The notes below the pieces were generated by a model. The model had not been told where the DNA came from, did not search any database, and saw nothing but the letters and a program-made list of their open reading frames with translations. The translations under genes and the position numbers were made by a program. Below are positions 60,801-64,000 of a stretch of DNA of 64,000 bases, piece by piece. This stretch comes from Streptomyces sp. MJM8645. GTDB taxonomy: Bacteria > Actinomycetota > Actinomycetes > Streptomycetales > Streptomycetaceae. Where the stretch lies: positions 5,214,501 to 5,278,500 of the forward strand of contig NZ_LJJF01000001.1 in assembly GCF_001625365.1 (NCBI RefSeq). Direction: 5' to 3'. Numbering within the stretch: position 1 is the stretch's first letter; every line of letters starts with the position of its first letter.

Positions 60801-62204
60801 GACGGCCACGGCTACTCCTACATCACCCCGGCGACCTGGTCGCCCAGCACCCTGGCCTCGCTGCCCAAGCCCACAGCGCAGGAGCAGACCGCGAAGAGTC
60901 GGATGGACGCCGCCGACAAGGTCGTGAACGAGGCCAAGCACAAGCGCGATGAGCTCGTGCACAAGGTGGTCGACCTGGTCGGCGATCTGATCGGTTTCAA
61001 CGACGCTCGCGACTGCTTCACCAAGGGCGACGTGATGAGCTGCATCAACACTGCGCTCAACGTGGTGCCCTGGGGCAAGATCCTCAAAGCCGTGAAGGCC
61101 GGCATCCAAGCGCTGAAGATCTACAAGGAGATCAACAAGGCCTACGACGCCATCAGGGCAGGTGAACGCACTGCCAGGGAGGCCGAAGCCGCCTACGTCA
61201 CCGCCAGAACCGCAGCAGCGGAAGCTCGAGCGGCTGAGAAGGCAGCAGCCAAGGCGGCAGAAGAAAAAGTAGCAAGAGAGACGGCAACCGACGCGGCGGG
61301 AACGGAGAGTAAGGCCGCGGCCAAGGAAGCCGACGAAACCCCTGTCAGTTGCCGCAACAGCTTCCCCACCGGCACCAAGGTGCTGATGGGCGACGGCAGT
61401 CTCAAGTCCATCGACGACATCCACGAGGGCGACGTCGTCATGGCCACTGACCCCCAGACCGGCGAGACCCGCCCGGAGACGGTCACCGCCACCATCCTGA
61501 CCCCCGACGACAAGGACTTCACCGACCTCACCCTCACCGACGACGCGGCCCCCCGAGGCCCGCCGGCGGACCACCAGTCGAAGATCACCTCGACTCACCA
61601 CCACCCCTACTGGAGCGAAACCCGCCAGCAGTGGGTCGACGCCGGCGAACTCACCCCCGGCGAACACCTCCGCCAGCCCGACGGCACCACCCTCACCATC
61701 CAGTCCATCCGCAACTACCCCTACGCCGTCACCACCCACAACCTGACGGTCAACCAGCTCCACACGTACTATGTGCTCGCGGGCGCCGCTCCGGTCCTCG
61801 TTCACAATTGTGGGGAAACGGCCAGTGGTGCGGCGGGAGGAGCTGATGAGGCGGCGCAAGAAGCTCAGGAAACTGTGCTTCATGGGCCATTCCACCGCCT
61901 CTCGGGTGGGAGTACTCAGACCACGGAAACCCTCTCACTTGTTGAAGCGTCTGGCGAGTTGTGGGGGAATCCGTCGAGGATCTTCTGGCCAGAGGAGGGA
62001 ATTGTTCAGGCGTGGCGTGGGCCGCTTCCCGAGAATGCTCCTCCAGGGAGTTTCGAGTTCTATACCACGGTCCACCCTTATTCCGCGCGAAATACTCTCC
62101 CAAGGCAGGCGTGGTGGCCAGCTAGCTTGCGCGGAGTGAGTTCGGCAAATGGAGGCGATGTGGCAAAGATACCAGTTATGGTATCCCGATCCGTGAGGCA
62201 GTAA
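54837..62204 (+). CDS. full-length RHS-repeat polymorphic toxin with Hint domain
   Basis: 2455 aa from GTG at 54837 (TTG at 54852, after GGGGGAG, is possible). Domain order: signal peptide (LAAMAALAVCMSVVTLPSVE), a secreted-protein N-domain, a long YD/RHS barrel, and the RHS core (RRPTDPFGNERG; AREYDPKTGRFISPDP). A helical Ala/Glu-rich linker precedes the Hint autoprotease at residues 2172-2324 (Cys2172; TSTHHHPYW; HN|C at 2324/2325). The last 131 residues are the toxin tip, of no recognised family (GELWGNPSRIFWPEEGIVQA). The Hint domain should release the tip. The overlapping 105-aa gene is its immunity partner. Confidence 0.9.
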   Translation: MWGSQLSRHFRLFNRSRSSRLAAMAALAVCMSVVTLPSVEAVASTADPPKVWVPPNTPVPETLPVKGSNAKASGRTPDPGKKWSPPADSSPPSGRAIATLDGAGAKATAASASNDALAPTAASTGAVQAGSLPVWIAPSAGAQQAPRNAPSAPAAKGGAPTLQVDLADQGLATAAGVNGALVALSDTGEGGGAGRVQVGIDVQPWAKNAGANWASRARLVQLPGCALTTPGAPGCTSRTPVPSHRDEATGRLVAEVDVPQPTADVASKSFAAGAFGSPAANTSAVALAAEAAPKGSGGDFTASPITPSASWQAGANAGNFTYGYTVELPSALAGPAPDVSLGYDSSAVDGKTASTNAQPSWIGEGWEWHPGSIVRGYKGCKDAGIDKSGDQCWGGDLLQLSLAGHAGQLVKDDDSCEWHLQGEDGTKVERLTGQANGAWNGEAWRITTVDGTQYYFGANHLPGGDGTDQAGNSVSTVPIYWPGGQDPCLKGGSPATNSWSQMGWQWSLDYVVDPHQNLITYRYEQEQNSYVQGGGQNNGNGPRTKYQRASYPVWVGYGQRLPDQIAAKGKANPAAQVWFRTAERCLPNGTTTCDPSQRTKANAKSWPDTPIDQTCDATGDCTVYSPTFWTTKRLTTIDTEVWTGTSYRPVDSFALKQSFQDPGDGTSPSLWLDSVQRTGSNDRTPLTLPAVSFQPLQIANRVKGQIVRPDGTSASIEPYNRPRIQTITTETGGLINVVYRTAECSREAGGKMPSSEDGNTMACMPVKWYLPGQSAPEPVNDWFNKIVVQSVTQEDSVAGGQPAVVTDYVYGGGAAWHRNDSEMADPKTRTWDQFRGYATVTTLTGSGSDVEPPRTKTVATFLRGMDGDVRANGTARQVSVTDVHGGTIKDENVLVGYIRDSTNYNGENGAVLSTTVSDPWLGPVTATRKQSSGMPPITARAVNAAKVTNREKLANGWRTSERSTTYDSTPVARPLTVNDNGDLAHPEQLLCTSFTYAGGPNGAVTQLASRTLVLKGACGRTATKDNTVADTRAYFDGLPLGKSGAKSEQTATEVLERYDTAGQPVYRATARASFDAYGRVISTVDPSRTDAAHPTGAETKTAYSPATGQLPTQVTHTNPMGWQTVSTLDVGRGSPLKIKDENGRISEQDFDSLGRATAGWSPGNDRSSFPDRPNRRFSYSVNGTNAPSQVLTQALMGDLKTYTSSFTIYDGLGRVRQTQASTPSGATGRMITDALFDSQGRQTKTSAAYYNDQEQPSGQLFLPNGGVNPDHKIPSQTVQIFDGAGRVTDSIFQSYGVEQWRTHTDFLGADEVRTTPPAGGYASATVKDARGNTLALRQYKANTPTGAYDETTYGYTPEGREAWRKDAAGNLWTYEYDLLGRPVKSTDPDSGTGTTSYDDAKNLVTATDSRGKSATTVTDLLGRTVAAYEGAVTDPAKQVGVWTYDTLAKGKPTSSTRYAGGASGAAYKSEITGYDIGYRELGTKSTIPAVEGGLAGTYQTDNTYDDAGTLASTLMPAVAGMGRETLSFTTDSVGQFVGLTSVFGYEPSTAFVADVRYDPYGRPYRTTVGGAGAQVVSTMIIDNATGRVTRSLLDKQNAPLSHVDAIDYTYNPMGQVTSARNAQDGLVADLQCFTHDYLGRLTQAWTDNGTQTTRPQPSVPGVGACANTDGPSMNGGTSSVGGPAPYWQQYEYDLIGNRTKLVQKDVNGDTGKDVTTTQTFGAGPNTPSSDPKTGGGTGGPHALMKSTRTGPAGAGVTSYTYDAAGNTASITDTPGTRNLTWNAQGKLDQITGTGQSGATSYLYDLSGNQLIRRDPGKTTLNLGADQLTLDTNTGAVTNVRSYAAPNGLSITRTTTNGTSTLAYQGSDPHGTNGVQFDSYDLAQVRRPTDPFGNERGTQPDAGVWAGDKGFVGGTKEKATGFTLLGAREYDPKTGRFISPDPITVASDPQQWNAYSYANNSPINKSDANGLRPTCDTPAECNGLAAEKDDGHGYSYITPATWSPSTLASLPKPTAQEQTAKSRMDAADKVVNEAKHKRDELVHKVVDLVGDLIGFNDARDCFTKGDVMSCINTALNVVPWGKILKAVKAGIQALKIYKEINKAYDAIRAGERTAREAEAAYVTARTAAAEARAAEKAAAKAAEEKVARETATDAAGTESKAAAKEADETPVSCRNSFPTGTKVLMGDGSLKSIDDIHEGDVVMATDPQTGETRPETVTATILTPDDKDFTDLTLTDDAAPRGPPADHQSKITSTHHHPYWSETRQQWVDAGELTPGEHLRQPDGTTLTIQSIRNYPYAVTTHNLTVNQLHTYYVLAGAAPVLVHNCGETASGAAGGADEAAQEAQETVLHGPFHRLSGGSTQTTETLSLVEASGELWGNPSRIFWPEEGIVQAWRGPLPENAPPGSFEFYTTVHPYSARNTLPRQAWWPASLRGVSSANGGDVAKIPVMVSRSVRQ

Positions 62205-62521
62205 TGATTCCATTGGGGTTGGAAAGCTGGATTCCATCCAGGCCTCAGATGTGCGCTCAACTAAATATTGACAGGGGGGAGATCGAGGCTCTTGGCGGCT
62301 CTGTCGAGTCTCCCGTTGGAGATATTGGGGAGACAGAGATATCCGTCTTTGTCCTGAAGTCCGGGAGGATTGTTGCGCTAGTGAGGATCGCCGGGAATCC
62401 TGTTTCTGGATATACGCTAATGCTTAATGAGGGTGGTGACTCTAGCGAGGTGCTTCGGGAGTTCTTGGAGGAATCCGAGATCGACTCAAGTTTGGTGACA
62501 TGGGTGCCCGATCTCCAATGA
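62204..62521 (+). CDS. putative immunity protein of the RHS toxin
   Basis: 105 aa, ATG at 62204 overlapping the RHS stop (TAATG). Small, acidic and cytoplasmic: alternating strands (ISVFVLKSGRIVALVRIAG) end in an acidic helix (SSEVLREFLEESEID). The family is not recognised. The immunity call rests on the overlap with the toxin tip, and a terminator hairpin 75 nt downstream closes the unit. Less GC-rich than the RHS body, like the tip. Confidence 0.72.
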   Translation: MIPLGLESWIPSRPQMCAQLNIDRGEIEALGGSVESPVGDIGETEISVFVLKSGRIVALVRIAGNPVSGYTLMLNEGGDSSEVLREFLEESEIDSSLVTWVPDLQ

Positions 62522-62596
62522 ATGAGTCGTTGCATGGGTTGGCTCTCTGGAACTCAGGCGCCTGATATGTGGCGCAAGCAGTGAAATCGAACGCGT

Positions 62597-62631
62597 ATGA
62601 AGCCCTCCCTGGAGTCCAGGGAGGGCTTCAT
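62597..62631 (+). terminator. hairpin terminator closing the RHS/immunity unit
   Basis: ATGAAGCCCTCCCTGG (62597-62612) and CCAGGGAGGGCTTCAT (62616-62631) form a perfect 16-bp stem with an AGT loop. Confidence 0.9.
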
Positions 62632-62754
62632 GGCGTCTTGACGGCAGTAGTTGACGGCTCTGACGGCAACAGGGGTGGACAACAACGCGCTTCCACGAAC
62701 GTTGACCGGTAGATTGCAGCTCATCTGCGAAAATGCAGTCAGGAAGGGGTCGCC

Positions 62755-63210
62755 TACCATACGTACTATGTGCTCGCAGGTACGACTCTGATACTTTTCC
62801 ACAATTGTGGTCCGGTTGAGAACAACCAGCCAGAGAAGCTGTCGATGGAGATGCTCGAGGCAGACTTCTCAGGTATTTCCCATGCTGCTGTGAGAGCAGG
62901 TGTCTTTAGTGAATCTATTTCGGCCAGCGGTCGCCATATCTGGTCGGTGGACACGGCTGGCACTCTCCGGATAGCACCCGCGATGCCGGGTATCAAACAC
63001 CCTATCCTGACCGAGGGAAGGGCAGTGGTTGGGGCGGGTGAAGCTCACATCAACGCACGTGGAATCGTCGAGTACATCAACAATCACACCGGGCACTACA
63101 CGCCCTGCCAGGCATGCTCTGAAGAGTTCCTAATGAATGGCGTGCGCGCGTTCGAGGGGGCTGGAGTTCCAGTTCTTCGTCGGAGAATTACGAATCTGGG
63201 AGGTAAGTAG
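62755..63210 (+). pseudogene. silent RHS toxin-tip cassette (deaminase-like), no start signal
   Basis: The frame opens just after a stop at 62710-62712, and RHS homology begins at about 62755 with YHTYYVLAG then LILFHN|C, the end of the Hint domain. A 130-residue tip follows and stops at 63210. The only in-frame starts (such as GTG at 62770) lack a ribosome site, so it should be expressed only after recombination into the RHS gene. The tip holds GEAHINARGIVEYINNHTGH and TPCQACSEEFLMNG, resembling the zinc motifs of deaminase toxins, but the usual H-A-E order reads E-A-H. Function is inferred and uncertain. Confidence 0.75.
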
Positions 63211-63878
63211 TGGACGTCACTCGACGAGATTTTCTCGACTTTTGCGCCCTAGAGCCCGATGAGCGCAACGGCTGGCTGCGAACTAGGTTTCCAGGAGGCA
63301 CACCTATCCACTGGTGGTTCTTTGTGATCGAATCACTGGAATCTCAGCTCAGCCGCTTTTCGGAGACTCTGCCAGAGGACCGTGAGCAGGCGCTGACGCG
63401 CGGCATTGAGACGGCAGTCTTTGCGGCGTCAATAGGTGACATTTCCGCGGCTAGGAGCGTCGTGTTGATCGCAGGGCTATTGGTGCGGGCATCGCTACTC
63501 AAGGGGGTGGTGGATCTTCCCATCGAGGGCAAGGTCGAAAACGTGATCAGGTTGGCATTGGGCGCCATCTCGTTGTCGCCGGAGGCGGCTCTGGCTGCGG
63601 CTGATCGAAGGAGTGAGGAGGCGCGAAATCTGGAAGAGTCCGTCCAGTGGTCCGGAACTCCGACGATGCAATCCGAATTGCCTGAGGACGACGAAATATT
63701 CCGCTTGGTTGAAATCGAAGAGATGCTGGTGGCTCTTAGGCCTCTGTCGGATCTGACGGTTGACCCCGACCTGCGTCTCCAGGTTGGTATTTGGTTCAAT
63801 CTCGAGGAGCGTTTCAGATTGGGTGATGCCGCATCAGGTGAGGTGCTTCGCAGGTGGAAGGAGAGGAGGGGCGAATAG
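63210..63878 (+). CDS. putative immunity protein of the silent tip
   Basis: 222 aa from GTG at 63210, overlapping the tip stop by one base (TAGTG). It is an all-helical-looking cytoplasmic protein (GWLRTRFPGGTPIHWWFFVI; EIFRLVEIEEMLVALRPLSD) with no signal or membrane segment. It is longer than most immunity proteins, but position and overlap match the two other toxin-immunity pairs in the window. Family not recognised. It needs expression to protect against kin, yet no promoter is obvious. Confidence 0.65.
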   Translation: MDVTRRDFLDFCALEPDERNGWLRTRFPGGTPIHWWFFVIESLESQLSRFSETLPEDREQALTRGIETAVFAASIGDISAARSVVLIAGLLVRASLLKGVVDLPIEGKVENVIRLALGAISLSPEAALAAADRRSEEARNLEESVQWSGTPTMQSELPEDDEIFRLVEIEEMLVALRPLSDLTVDPDLRLQVGIWFNLEERFRLGDAASGEVLRRWKERRGE

Positions 63879-63887
63879 GAGGGCGGA

Positions 63888-64000
63888 TCATTTCGGGTGG
63901 GGCAATGTCATCACCATGAAGATTCGGCTCAGGTGGGCATAGCCTGTCAAGTCGTCGACAAATGCAGCAACTGTAGCCAGGCGCCTCTCCGGATCACGAT
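63888..64000 (-). CDS. C-terminal end of a minus-strand gene running off the right edge
   Basis: The frame ending at 63888 reads RDPERRLATVAAFVDDLTGY then AHLSRIFMVMTLPHPK and is the only protein-like frame in the last 110 bases. It is convergent with the immunity-like gene. The start and most of the gene lie outside the window, so no function can be given. Confidence 0.4.
   Translation of the reverse strand, partial: RDPERRLATVAAFVDDLTGYAHLSRIFMVMTLPHPK

Noticed and set aside
61350..61808. Hint block as a protein-splicing intein
   Set aside because: There is no conserved C-extein continuation: the residues after HN|C are a variable toxin tip, so it is read as a pre-toxin autoprotease domain instead of a splicing intein.
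62554..62802. Minus-strand 82-aa frame between the two immunity-like genes
   Set aside because: Crosses the 16-bp terminator hairpin and the silent tip start; no ribosome site. It may be a decayed repeat, but nothing supports a gene.

Overview
This 64 kb window is chromosomal DNA of a high-GC filamentous actinomycete of the Streptomyces/Kitasatospora type. The evidence is the strong third-position G/C bias, frequent GTG starts behind AAGGAGG-like sites, WhiJ-like regulator/DUF397 pairs, a chitosan/glucosamine csn operon, and many small secreted proteins. There are no rRNA genes, CRISPR arrays or prophage structural genes. One tRNA, tRNA-Leu(CAG), is present at 4.4 kb.

Layout. 0-2.9 kb: an IS982-family fragment at the left edge, then a WhiJ/AbaA-type locus (anti-sigma-like ATPase diverging from an XRE regulator with two DUF397 proteins). 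3-10 kb: ordinary accessory genes (three alpha/beta hydrolases, GNAT, lipoprotein, TetR, two small secreted proteins). 10.4-14.7 kb: an IS30 remnant, an immunity-like gene, a 5'-truncated RHS/Hint toxin gene on the minus strand, and an Rnl2-like RNA ligase that abuts the truncated RHS end. 14.9-20.1 kb: an esterase, a tyrosine phosphatase and an AurF-like diiron oxygenase/ferredoxin-reductase pair, bracketed by two copies of a structured repeat. 20.2-30.6 kb: a protein with a DGQHR-like motif, then a minus-strand set of very large AAA ATPase, flotillin and OB-fold membrane protein, beside a PucR regulator. 30.9-36.1 kb: a second tyrosine phosphatase, an ABC exporter pair, a two-component system and a lipoprotein. 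36.2-43.4 kb: the csnR-E-F-G-H-K glucosamine-oligosaccharide operon with a CsnR-type operator. 43.6-50 kb: MscS channel, HNH nuclease and a large secreted GH84-like protein. 50.2-64 kb: a secreted LamG/ricin-lectin protein diverging from a full-length 2455-aa RHS polymorphic toxin, followed by its immunity gene, a silent replacement toxin tip and a second immunity-like gene.

How the parts fit. The intact RHS gene at 54.8-62.2 kb, the truncated RHS at 11.2-13.6 kb and the tip at 62.76 kb share one junction at the C-terminal end of the Hint autoprotease domain (HTYYVL...HN|C or HN|S). Beyond that junction the sequences are unrelated and less GC-rich, and each tip is followed by an overlapping immunity-like gene. 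This is a toxin-tip exchange arrangement with one presumably expressed gene and two displaced cassettes. The csn operon imports glucosamine oligosaccharides (CsnEFG), cleaves them (CsnH) and phosphorylates the product (CsnK) under the ROK repressor CsnR. The flotillin/OB-fold/AAA set is a recurrent gene trio whose function is not established; it and the paired repeats at 14.9 and 20.0 kb are the least explained parts of the window besides the RHS tips.
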